Source: Devosia sp. (GTDB lineage Bacteria > Pseudomonadota > Alphaproteobacteria > Rhizobiales > Devosiaceae). Taken from it: a stretch of 64,000 nt of DNA. The translations under genes and the position numbers were made by a program. Below, piece by piece: positions 1-7,088 of this stretch. Under the pieces are notes generated by a model. It ran no database searches. It was not told the origin of the DNA and worked only from the letters and a program-made list of their open reading frames with translations. The stretch is from NCBI RefSeq assembly GCF_025809055.1, contig NZ_CP075529.1, forward strand, positions 2,653,501-2,717,500. The letters run 5' to 3'. Every line of letters begins with the position of its first letter. Position 1 is the first letter of the stretch.

Positions 1-130
1 CGATCACGGTGACATCGCTGAGCCAGAACGGGCCCGAACGCGGCCAGTCACCCAGGAGCCGCCCATCCATGATGGCCGCGACCAGACAGGGCAGGAAAGG
101 CGTGCTGGGGGCGATGGAAAAAAGGCTCAT
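1..130 (-). CDS. addB: AddB N-terminus, double-strand break repair nuclease/helicase subunit (partial)
   Basis: Forty-three codons read leftward from an ATG and run off the window edge. The N-terminus (MSLFSIAPSTPFLPCLVAAI, then DGRLLGDWPRSGPFWLSDVT) fits the start of alphaproteobacterial AddB, which opens with a short hydrophobic 'PPGxPFL..L...LLDG' stretch before the inactivated helicase domain. AddB pairs with AddA to resect double-strand ends for RecA-dependent repair. The start ATG overlaps the stop of the upstream nucleotidyltransferase-like gene as ATGA, so the two are translationally coupled; that linkage is also common in related genomes and supports the call. Only about 4 percent of the usual ~1,000-residue protein is present, so the identification rests on N-terminus and context. 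Confidence 0.7.
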   Translation of the reverse strand, partial: MSLFSIAPSTPFLPCLVAAIMDGRLLGDWPRSGPFWLSDVTVI

Positions 131-801
131 CCGGCAAGCGCCCGTTCTGCCTGCTCATGCGCTTCCCGGTCGATCAGGTTGAACCAGTCCGCATCGATCA
201 CCACGCCGGAGAGGCTTTCATCCTCGATTGCCCTGTCGAACAGGGCATCGAGCCGGAACGGCCCTTCGGGAGCGTCGGCAAATGCGGCGCGGGTCATCAA
301 GGCGAGGCCGGCGAACAGCACCGGGGCGCCATAGTCGCGCGAGATGCGGCCGGCGGGGTCGAGGCAGAAATCATGGCTGCGCGCGACACCATGGGCTCGG
401 TGCGGATGCACGCAGAGCAGCACCGTGCCACCACGCTCGGCGTGCCGCTCGATCATGCGGGAAAACACCGGGCCGCCATCGGTCCACAGGGTGTTGCTGT
501 CCATGACGAAAAAGGGGTCCGAGACCAGCATGGGCAGGGCGTCGCGCACGCTGCCGCCGCTGCCTAGCGCCAGCGTTTCTGCATTGACCTTGAGGGCGCC
601 CCCGAAATGGGCCAGCACGGTTTCCGGCTGGTCGGCAAGGCCCAGGGTGAAGCGCCGGGCGCCTGCCGCGCGGGCCATTGCCATGACGCGCTCGATGCGC
701 GGTTCGTCGCATAGGGGCAGTAGGGGAACCGGCAGACCGCCCTGAGCGGGCGGTGCGTCGGTCACCAGCATGACGTCCGGGAATCGCGATGGTCTGTCCA
801 T
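127..801 (-). CDS. Degenerate nucleotidyltransferase (MurU/HddC-like fold), probably catalytically impaired
   Basis: This 224-residue protein matches the sugar-phosphate nucleotidyltransferase family found next to addB in alphaproteobacteria (MurU-like, UDP-MurNAc recycling). The back half aligns well: SGGSVRDALPML at 81-92, FFVMDSNTLW at 97-106, and the DAPEGPFRLDALFDRAIE stretch. The active-site signatures are altered. The N-terminal LAAGxGxRMRPLT nucleotide-binding loop is absent (DAPPAQGGLPVPLLPL instead), and the family's NSDT metal aspartate reads DSNT (N103). No clear ribosome binding site precedes the ATG; the frame stays open back to the accD stop, so the true start could be a few codons upstream. 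Same strand as accD and addB. Activity is doubtful; it may be a decaying gene or a pseudoenzyme. Confidence 0.65.
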   Translation of the reverse strand: MDRPSRFPDVMLVTDAPPAQGGLPVPLLPLCDEPRIERVMAMARAAGARRFTLGLADQPETVLAHFGGALKVNAETLALGSGGSVRDALPMLVSDPFFVMDSNTLWTDGGPVFSRMIERHAERGGTVLLCVHPHRAHGVARSHDFCLDPAGRISRDYGAPVLFAGLALMTRAAFADAPEGPFRLDALFDRAIEDESLSGVVIDADWFNLIDREAHEQAERALAG

Positions 802-870
802 GCCCGGATAGAACAGGCGCCGGGCGGCGCTGTCCAGTACGAGGAGGGCCGGCAGGGATGGTTCGCCGCG

Positions 871-1851
871 CTATTCGGCGTGAGCGGCGGCGGCCGGCGG
901 ATCGAGGTCGTCGTCACCCTCGGCGGCCACGGCCGCATCGCGCAGGCTCGCCTGGGCGGCAATAGCCTTGGAGCTGCCGGCGGTAATGGCCTCATTGGGC
1001 GGCGCATTGGTGAGGATGGCGGCCAGCGAGCCGATGGTGGAGCGCAGGTTGTGGCGATGCACCACCATGTCCACCATGCCGTGGCTGTAGAGATATTCGG
1101 AGCGCTGGAAGCCCTTGGGCAGCTTTTCGCGGATGGTCTGCTCGATGACGCGCTGGCCGGCAAAGCCGATCAGGGCACCGGGCTCTGCCAGATGCACGTC
1201 GCCGAGCATGGCATAGGAGGCGGTGACGCCGCCGGTGGTGGGATTGGTCATGACCACGAAGAACGGCAGGCCCGCCTCGCGCAGCCGGGCCACGGCGACG
1301 GTGGTGCGCGGCATCTGCATGAGGCCGAGCACGCCTTCCTGCATGCGCGCGCCACCCGAGGCGACAAAGAGAATGAACGGGGTCTTGAGCCGCACTGCGG
1401 TTTCAAGGCCGGTGATGATGCCCTGGCCTGCGGCCATGCCCAGAGAGCCGGCAAGGAAATCGAAGTCCTGGACCGCGACGGTCACCTGGCGGGTAAAGAG
1501 CTTGCCCACGGCCACCAGCACGGCATCGTCGTAGCCAGTCTTGGCGCGGTTTTCCCGCAGCTGGTCGACATAGCGCTTCTGGGCGCGGAATTTCAGCGGA
1601 TCGTGGGCCGCAGAGGGCACCGGGATGGTTTCGTATTTGCCCTCGTCGAGGAAGGTTGCCAGCCGGTCGACCGGCTTGATCTTCATGTGATAGCCCGAAT
1701 TGGGCACCACCCACTGATTGGCCTCGAGATCGCGATAGAACACCATCTCGCCCGATTCCGGATCCTTCACCCACAGGTTTTCCGGGGTGTCCCGCTTGGG
1801 ATTGAGTATCGAGCGGATTTTGGGGCGGACGAAATTGTCGATCCAGTTCAT
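871..1851 (-). CDS. accD: Acetyl-CoA carboxylase carboxyltransferase subunit beta
   Basis: AccD (326 residues, usual ~300) with AccA transfers the carboxyl group from carboxybiotin to acetyl-CoA, giving malonyl-CoA for fatty-acid synthesis. The crotonase-fold core is clear: GGARMQEGVLGLMQM near residue 167 and TNPTTGGVTASYAMLGD near 202 form the acyl-CoA/oxyanion site. The N-terminal region that carries a four-cysteine zinc finger in E. coli is recognisable (ENLWVKDPESGEMVFYRD) but contains no cysteine; many alphaproteobacterial homologues keep only one or two. The C-terminal ~30 residues are an Ala/Asp-rich tail. It follows trpA on the same strand after 128 bp. folC, which commonly follows accD in Rhizobiales, lies instead at about 35 kb. 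Confidence 0.97.
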   Translation of the reverse strand: MNWIDNFVRPKIRSILNPKRDTPENLWVKDPESGEMVFYRDLEANQWVVPNSGYHMKIKPVDRLATFLDEGKYETIPVPSAAHDPLKFRAQKRYVDQLRENRAKTGYDDAVLVAVGKLFTRQVTVAVQDFDFLAGSLGMAAGQGIITGLETAVRLKTPFILFVASGGARMQEGVLGLMQMPRTTVAVARLREAGLPFFVVMTNPTTGGVTASYAMLGDVHLAEPGALIGFAGQRVIEQTIREKLPKGFQRSEYLYSHGMVDMVVHRHNLRSTIGSLAAILTNAPPNEAITAGSSKAIAAQASLRDAAVAAEGDDDLDPPAAAAHAE

Positions 1852-1979
1852 GGCACGGCCTCTCGCGATCCAGAGGGGATCACCTAAGTCTTCAATTGTG
1901 GCAATTCTTATCAGGGGATGGCGAGGAGGGCAAAGCCGGCACGCACAATCCCCGCTTTCCCCGGCGAAGAGTACCGTCG

Positions 1980-2804
1980 CTAGGTCCGCGACCGCCTGAG
2001 GCCGCCGGCAAGGTCAGCCACCAGATCGCGCACCGCGGCGACGGTCTTGTCGGTGGCCCGGCCATTGTCGAGCGAATTGGCAACGGCATTGACCAGCACC
2101 GTACCCACGGCGATGCCATCGGCATGGCGGCCGATTTCAGCGGCGTCGTCGGCCGTCTTGATGCCGAAGCCGACAATGACCGGCAGGTCGGTATGGGCCT
2201 TGATGCGGGTGACCGCATCGCCCACGGCGCCGCGCGACTTGATGGCGCCCCCGGTAATGCCGTTCATCGAGACATAATAGACAAAGCCCGAAGTGTTCTC
2301 GAGCACGGTGGGCAGACGCGCATCGTCGGTCGTGGGCGTGGTGAGGCGGATGAAGTTGATCCCGGCCTTGAGCGCGGGAATGCAGAGCTCGTCATCCTCT
2401 TCGGCCGGCAGATCGACGATGATCAGCCCGTCAACGCCCGCCTGGCTGGCATCGGCGATGAACCGCTCGACGCCATGGATATAGATGGGGTTGTAATAGC
2501 CCATCAGCACGATGGGCGTGGTGTCGTCCTTGCGGCGGAATTCTTCGACCATGCCGAGCACGCCGGTCAGCGTCTGGCCTGAGGCCAGCGCCCGCTGCCC
2601 GCCCAGCTGGATGGCGACGCCATCGGCCATGGGATCGGAAAAGGGCAGGCCCAGTTCGATAATGTCGGCACCCGCCTGCGGCAGCGCATTGACGATGGCC
2701 TGGCTGGTGGCCAGGTCCGGATCACCGCCCATGACATAGGCGGCCAGGGCCGGCCTGTTGGCCGCCTTGAGTTCAGCGAAACGCTTTTCGATACGCGACG
2801 TCAT
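1980..2804 (-). CDS. trpA: Tryptophan synthase alpha subunit
   Basis: TrpA (274 residues) cleaves indole-3-glycerol phosphate to indole, which is channelled to TrpB. The TIM barrel carries the catalytic Glu and Asp in GADIIELGLPFSDPMADG, the VDLPAEEDDE loop, and a phosphate site near the C-terminus (IVGFGIKTADDAAEIGRHADG). The start was placed at the ATG two bases after the trpB stop (MTSRIEKRF); the open frame extends 22 codons farther into trpB but that extension is Arg-rich and unlike the family. Tight spacing with trpB indicates coupled synthesis of the alpha2-beta2 complex. Confidence 0.97.
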   Translation of the reverse strand: MTSRIEKRFAELKAANRPALAAYVMGGDPDLATSQAIVNALPQAGADIIELGLPFSDPMADGVAIQLGGQRALASGQTLTGVLGMVEEFRRKDDTTPIVLMGYYNPIYIHGVERFIADASQAGVDGLIIVDLPAEEDDELCIPALKAGINFIRLTTPTTDDARLPTVLENTSGFVYYVSMNGITGGAIKSRGAVGDAVTRIKAHTDLPVIVGFGIKTADDAAEIGRHADGIAVGTVLVNAVANSLDNGRATDKTVAAVRDLVADLAGGLRRSRT

Positions 2805-2806
2805 GG

Positions 2807-4018
2807 TCAGAGCAGCCCCAGATGTTTGCCGACGCTTTCCACGTCTTTGTCGCCGCGCCCGGACAGGCACAGCACGATGGCCTGATCCTGGCCCATGGTC
2901 GGCGCGACTTTCATCACCTGCGCGAGGCCGTGGGCGCTTTCAAGGGCCGGAATGATGCCTTCGAGCCGGGTGAGCAGCTGGAAGGCTTCGAGCGCCTCGT
3001 CATCGGTGATCGGCGCATAGGTGACGCGCTTGGTGTCGTGCAGGAATGCGTGTTCGGGACCAACGCCGGGATAATCAAGGCCCGCCGAAATCGAATGGCC
3101 TTCGAGGATCTGTCCGACACTGTCCTGCAACAGATAGGTGCGGTTGCCATGCAGCACGCCGGGGCGGCCGCCGGTCATGGATGCGGCATGGCCGTTTTCG
3201 ACATCGATGCCGTGTCCACCCGCTTCGGCGCCATAAAGGGCGACGTCGGCATCGTCGAGGAAGGCATGAAAGGTGCCGATGGCATTGGAGCCGCCGCCCA
3301 CGCAGGCGACCACGGCATCGGGCAGCCTGCCCTCGGCCTCCTGGAACTGCTCCTTGAGCTCGGTGCCGATGACCGACTGGAAGTCGCGCACCATCTCCGG
3401 ATAGGGGTGCGGGCCGGCCGCGGTGCCGATCAGGTAATAGGTACTCTCGACATTGGTGACCCAGTCGCGCAGCGCCTCGTTCATGGCGTCCTTGAGCGTG
3501 CCGGCGCCGGCGGTGACCGGCCGCACCTCGGCGCCCAGCATCTTCATGCGCAGCACATTGGGCTTTTGCCGCTCGACGTCGGTGGCGCCCATGAAAATGG
3601 TGCAGGGCAGGTCGAACTTGGCGCAGACCGTGGCCGTCGCAACGCCATGCTGTCCGGCGCCGGTCTCGGCGATGACGCGGGTCTTGCCCATGCGCTTGGC
3701 CAACAGAATCTGGCCCAGGCAATTGTTGATCTTGTGGCTGCCGGTGTGGTTGAGCTCTTCGCGCTTGAGGAACACCCGGGCGCCGCCCAGATGCTCTGTG
3801 AGGCGGCGCGCGAAATAGAGCGGGCTGGGCCGGCCGGTATAGTGTACGGCCAGGTCCCGCAGCTCGGCCTGATAGGCGGGATCGGTCTTGGCGGCGCGAT
3901 ATTCCTTCTCGAGATCGAGAATGAGCGGCATCAGCGTCTCGGCGACGAAGCGCCCGCCATAGATGCCGAAACGGCCATGCTCGTCGGGGCCGTTGCGCAG
4001 GGAATTGATGCCGTCCAT
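2807..4018 (-). CDS. trpB: Tryptophan synthase beta chain
   Basis: TrpB (403 residues, normal length) is the PLP enzyme that condenses indole with serine. The Schiff-base lysine is K96 in NHTGSHKINN; the ETGAGQHG carboxylate-binding loop and the GGGSNAIG phosphate-binding loop of PLP are intact, and the C-terminal SGRGDKD motif is present. The gene sits between trpF (44 bp upstream) and trpA (2 bp downstream), the normal Rhizobiales trpFBA order. No attenuator or leader peptide was evident in front of trpF. Confidence 0.98.
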   Translation of the reverse strand: MDGINSLRNGPDEHGRFGIYGGRFVAETLMPLILDLEKEYRAAKTDPAYQAELRDLAVHYTGRPSPLYFARRLTEHLGGARVFLKREELNHTGSHKINNCLGQILLAKRMGKTRVIAETGAGQHGVATATVCAKFDLPCTIFMGATDVERQKPNVLRMKMLGAEVRPVTAGAGTLKDAMNEALRDWVTNVESTYYLIGTAAGPHPYPEMVRDFQSVIGTELKEQFQEAEGRLPDAVVACVGGGSNAIGTFHAFLDDADVALYGAEAGGHGIDVENGHAASMTGGRPGVLHGNRTYLLQDSVGQILEGHSISAGLDYPGVGPEHAFLHDTKRVTYAPITDDEALEAFQLLTRLEGIIPALESAHGLAQVMKVAPTMGQDQAIVLCLSGRGDKDVESVGKHLGLL

Positions 4019-4062
4019 ATCGGTTCCTCTCGGCGCCGCCGAGATGTTCCCGGCCTTGCCCT

Positions 4063-4710
4063 CTATTCGGCCGCCCGTGCGTTGCGGATGAACGCCTCGA
4101 TCAGCTTTGCATTTTTCACGCCCGGCGCGATTTCAACCCCGGAGGAGACATCCACGCCAAATGGCTTCACCGCGCGGATGGCGCCGGCCACGTTGTCGGG
4201 CGTCAGGCCTCCCGAAAGCATGAAGGGCACGGACGGGTCAAGCGCTTCGAGCAGGGTCCAGTCAAAGCTGTCGCCGAGACCCCCCGGCCGGTCGGCACCC
4301 TTTGGCGGCTTGGCATCGAGCAGGATGCGGTCGGCGACCTCGGTGAACTGGGCGACATTGGCCACATCCTCGGCGGTGCCGATGGGCAGGGCCTTGATGA
4401 TCTCGACCCCGGCTTCGGCGCGGATGGCCTCCACGCGATGCGGGGTTTCCGGACCATGCAGCTGGATCCAGTCGGGCCCCAGGGCGGCGACTTCCGCCAC
4501 GCAGGAATTGTCCGGATTGACCAGCACCACGCAGCTTTCGATGCGGCCGCGGGCGGCTGAGATCAGCCCCGCCAGGTCCTCGATGGACACGTGGCGCGGC
4601 GAGCGCTGGAAATGCATGAAGCCAACCATGTCGGCACCGGCCGAGATGGTGGTTTCGAGCAGGTCATAGGTCTTGATGCCGCAGATTTTGACGATCAAGG
4701 GATCGGCCAT
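4063..4710 (-). CDS. trpF: Phosphoribosylanthranilate isomerase
   Basis: TrpF (215 residues) converts N-(5-phosphoribosyl)anthranilate to CdRP, the Amadori step of tryptophan synthesis. The N-terminal VKICGIKT motif supplies the catalytic cysteine; the second catalytic residue is the Asp in LLDAKPPKG, followed by the phosphate-binding FMLSGGLTPDNV and GVDVSSGVE strands. It starts 57 bp after the lapA-like gene and precedes trpB, so it is the first trp gene of the cluster and monofunctional, not fused to trpC. Confidence 0.97.
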   Translation of the reverse strand: MADPLIVKICGIKTYDLLETTISAGADMVGFMHFQRSPRHVSIEDLAGLISAARGRIESCVVLVNPDNSCVAEVAALGPDWIQLHGPETPHRVEAIRAEAGVEIIKALPIGTAEDVANVAQFTEVADRILLDAKPPKGADRPGGLGDSFDWTLLEALDPSVPFMLSGGLTPDNVAGAIRAVKPFGVDVSSGVEIAPGVKNAKLIEAFIRNARAAE

Positions 4711-4767
4711 GTGGGAAAAAGTCTCAGCAGGACGGGGATGAAGCCGGGAACTGTGCTGCGCCGTCCA

Positions 4768-5133
4768 TCAACGCAGCTCCAGCAGATCGTCGACCTCGCC
4801 GGTCGGGCTGACCGGCCCGCGCCCGGTCTGGCGGCGAAGGGTTTCGAGCTCGTCGCCCAACTGACGGGCTTCGCGACGCCAGTGCTTTTCACTGCGCCGG
4901 TGCGCGCCCTGCGCGAACCAGCTGGCAATGCCACCCAGCAGCACACCCAGCAACAGCACGGCATAGAGCACGACGAAGAGCGGAATGCCGTATCCGGAAA
5001 GACCAGCCTCGGCCGGCGCTGTGAACGGATTGATATTGACGCTGACGAGATGACGATTGGCCAGGGCAAAGGCGATCAGCAGCCCGCACAGGGGCACCAG
5101 GATCAGCCAGCCGACGATTTTGTTGACCATCAA
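4768..5133 (-). CDS. LapA-domain (DUF1049) inner-membrane protein
   Basis: A 121-residue protein with two hydrophobic segments (about 6-26 and 46-72) separated by a short periplasmic-type loop, then a charged cytoplasmic tail (RREARQLGDELETLRRQ) likely to be helical. This is the LapA/DUF1049 layout; E. coli LapA takes part in lipopolysaccharide assembly with LapB and FtsH. No lapB follows. A second ATG one codon downstream is an equally good start. Located between ihfB and trpF, its usual neighbours in Rhizobiales. Confidence 0.8.
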   Translation of the reverse strand: MMVNKIVGWLILVPLCGLLIAFALANRHLVSVNINPFTAPAEAGLSGYGIPLFVVLYAVLLLGVLLGGIASWFAQGAHRRSEKHWRREARQLGDELETLRRQTGRGPVSPTGEVDDLLELR

Positions 5134-5178
5134 GTCTTCCTCCGGGGCGTGCGGCCCCGGTCACTGGTGCGGCGCCGG

Positions 5179-5460
5179 TCAGGACCGGTTCAGCCGCTCG
5201 CGGATTTCCTTGCCCGCCTTGAATTGCGGGACATATTTCTCGCCCACATCCACCTGTTCGCCGGTGCGCGGATTGCGTCCGACCCGGGCCGGCCGGTTCT
5301 TGACCGAAAAGGCGCCGAAGCCGCGCAATTCAACCCGGTCCCCCCGGGCCATCGCGTCGCCGATTTCATCGAGGATCGAATTGACGATATTCTCGATGTC
5401 TCGTTGGAACAGGTGCGGATTCTCCGCTGCGAGCTTCTCGACAAGTTCCGACTTGATCAT
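5179..5460 (-). CDS. ihfB: Integration host factor subunit beta
   Basis: IhfB (93 residues) is a DNABII protein that pairs with IhfA to bend DNA sharply for replication, recombination and sigma-54 promoters. The start MIKSELVEKLAAENPHL and the DNABII signature are present (VELRGFGAFSVKNRPARVGRNPRTGEQV, split here for length at the conserved NPRTG). The Pro of NPRTG intercalates at the kink. It lies 31 bp after sppA and 46 bp before the lapA-like gene. The rpoN gene in this window makes an IHF-sigma-54 partnership plausible. Confidence 0.95.
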   Translation of the reverse strand: MIKSELVEKLAAENPHLFQRDIENIVNSILDEIGDAMARGDRVELRGFGAFSVKNRPARVGRNPRTGEQVDVGEKYVPQFKAGKEIRERLNRS

Positions 5461-5490
5461 CCCAGGCTCCGATGTTCACCCAGCCCCGGT

Positions 5491-6444
5491 TCAGGGGGTC
5501 GGGTCAACCTGCCAAAGGGAAACCAAGCCGTCAAGCATCAGCGGCCCCTGCTCGGGCAGCCCGAGGGCGCCGCGGGCGCCATTGCCGATGAGATTGCCCA
5601 AAAGCGACCAGTTGTCGTCCGGCTTGGGCCAGACCCCGACAATGTCGAGCTCGGGATCGATTTCACGGGTCTCGGCCAGCCAGGCCAGGGCCTCGGTTTC
5701 GCCGCCTATGGCGTCGATCAGCCCGGTGTCGACGCCGATACGCCCGGTCATGATGCGGCCATCGGCCAAGGCCAGGACTTGCGCGCGCGTGAGGTCGCGC
5801 CGCTCGGCCACCACATCCACGAACCAGTCAAAACTGTCCTCGACCAGATCGGTAATCGAGGCACGCACCTCGTCGGTCATGGGCTCGTTGTAATCCGGCT
5901 CGGCCTTGAGGGGGCCGGACGCCACCTTGTCGAGGTCGACCCCGATGGTATCGAGCAGCTTGCCGGCATTGATATGCTGGTAAAGAACCCCGATGGAACC
6001 GACGATCGAGAGGCGCCGCGCCAGGATCTGGTCGCTGGCAATGGCGGTCATATAGGCGGCAGAGGCGCCCAGTTCGCCAATAGTCGAGACCACGGGCTTG
6101 GCTGCCCCGAGGCGCCGCAGATCCTCGTAGAGTTCCTCGCCGCCGGCCGTGGTGCCACCGGGCGAATTGATGGCGACGATCACGGCCTTGACCGCATCAT
6201 CCTCGATCAGCGCGTCGATGGTGCGGCTGCGCGCGGCATCGGTGGTGATGGTCCCCGAAATGGTGATGCGGGCGATCCTGTCGCCGACGGGCGGGTTGAA
6301 CCAGGCAAAGCGTCCGACCAGCGCCAGCACGGCGACGACGGCGGCGACAAGGGCGATGATGCGCCAGAGCCCGCGCGAGCGGCGGAAGCGGTCCGCAGCG
6401 ATGGCGTCATGGGCGGAAGGGGTGGCGGAATGAGGTTCTGTCAA
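5491..6444 (-). CDS. sppA: Signal peptide peptidase SppA, 36K type
   Basis: A 317-residue single-domain SppA that degrades released signal peptides in the membrane. One transmembrane anchor lies near residues 26-47 (LWRIIALVAAVVAVLALVG). The ClpP-like core shows the INSPGGTTAGGEELYEDL oxyanion region, the nucleophile serine in GASAAYMTAIASDQI, and the general-base lysine in VASGPLKAEPD, giving the Ser-Lys dyad. About half the size of E. coli SppA, as expected for the short form. It is the first gene of sppA-ihfB-lapA-trpF, after a 68-bp gap from the GNAT gene. Confidence 0.93.
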   Translation of the reverse strand: MTEPHSATPSAHDAIAADRFRRSRGLWRIIALVAAVVAVLALVGRFAWFNPPVGDRIARITISGTITTDAARSRTIDALIEDDAVKAVIVAINSPGGTTAGGEELYEDLRRLGAAKPVVSTIGELGASAAYMTAIASDQILARRLSIVGSIGVLYQHINAGKLLDTIGVDLDKVASGPLKAEPDYNEPMTDEVRASITDLVEDSFDWFVDVVAERRDLTRAQVLALADGRIMTGRIGVDTGLIDAIGGETEALAWLAETREIDPELDIVGVWPKPDDNWSLLGNLIGNGARGALGLPEQGPLMLDGLVSLWQVDPTP

Positions 6445-6512
6445 TTGGGATGTCTCATGCGTGTTCGGTCAGCATACACATCCGCGGGCTACTGGCCAAA
6501 GGGTGGGCGGGC

Positions 6513-7022
6513 TCAGGTCAGCGATTTGACCATGTACTGCGCCGCGGCCTCATAGGCGGCGAGCTTGTCGCGCAAGTTCGGGCGGTTGGCGATGGAAAAT
6601 CCGTGGCGCTCCCAGAAGCGCTGTGAGCCATTTACCGCCACCAGGCTCATGCTGGCATAGCCCATGGCCACGGCATGCTTGGTAAGCGCAGCGACGATTT
6701 CGCCGGCCGCGCCGACACCGCGCGCCATCGGCAGGAGGGCGAGGTCATGGATGTAATAGGTGTCTGCGTCTGCGGGCAGGGCGCCCAGGAGCGTGTCGAG
6801 CGCCGGCAGGGTGTCTGAAAGCCAGGGATGGCTCAGCACATAGCCGGCCGGTTTCTCGGCAATTTCGAAGAGATAGCAGCCGTTGCGGTAGAGTTCGAAT
6901 TTTTCGGCCAGCACCGCCTCGGCTTCGAAGAAACCGGGATGCACTTTATTGGCGATGGCAAAGACCGCAGCGAAATCATAGCCGCTCATGGCCCGCCAGG
7001 CCACGTCGCGAAACTGGATCAT
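6513..7022 (-). CDS. GNAT-family N-acetyltransferase, substrate unknown
   Basis: A 169-residue protein with a GNAT fold: the acetyl-CoA loop is ALLPMARGVGAAGEIVAAL near residues 96-114 (a relaxed R/Q-x-x-G-x-G/A) and the C-terminal LVAVNGSQRFWERHGF motif is typical of the family's beta5-alpha4 segment. No substrate can be assigned. It sits between rpsA and sppA, which are usually direct neighbours in Rhizobiales, so it looks like an insertion into that block. The ATG at 7022 has an AGAGG three bases upstream, a short spacing. Confidence 0.8.
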   Translation of the reverse strand: MIQFRDVAWRAMSGYDFAAVFAIANKVHPGFFEAEAVLAEKFELYRNGCYLFEIAEKPAGYVLSHPWLSDTLPALDTLLGALPADADTYYIHDLALLPMARGVGAAGEIVAALTKHAVAMGYASMSLVAVNGSQRFWERHGFSIANRPNLRDKLAAYEAAAQYMVKSLT

Positions 7023-7039
7023 GGGCCTCTTTCATGAAA

Positions 7040-7064
7040 CGACCCGCGCTTTTGGCGCGGGTCG
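7040..7064 (-). terminator. Probable terminator after rpsA
   Basis: Ten-base GC-rich arms (CGACCCGCGC / GCGCGGGTCG) with a five-base loop lie 25 bp past the rpsA stop. Read on the minus strand the hairpin is followed by GTTTC, a weak U-tract, so termination may be partial, allowing some read-through into the GNAT gene. Confidence 0.55.
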
Positions 7065-7088
7065 AAAGCGTGCTGGGTCAGACGAGAT

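Noticed and set aside
4591..6555. A 654-codon plus-strand open frame opposite trpF, lapA, ihfB and sppA
   Set aside because: All covered by clear minus-strand genes with strong family motifs; no ribosome site and no recognised domain.
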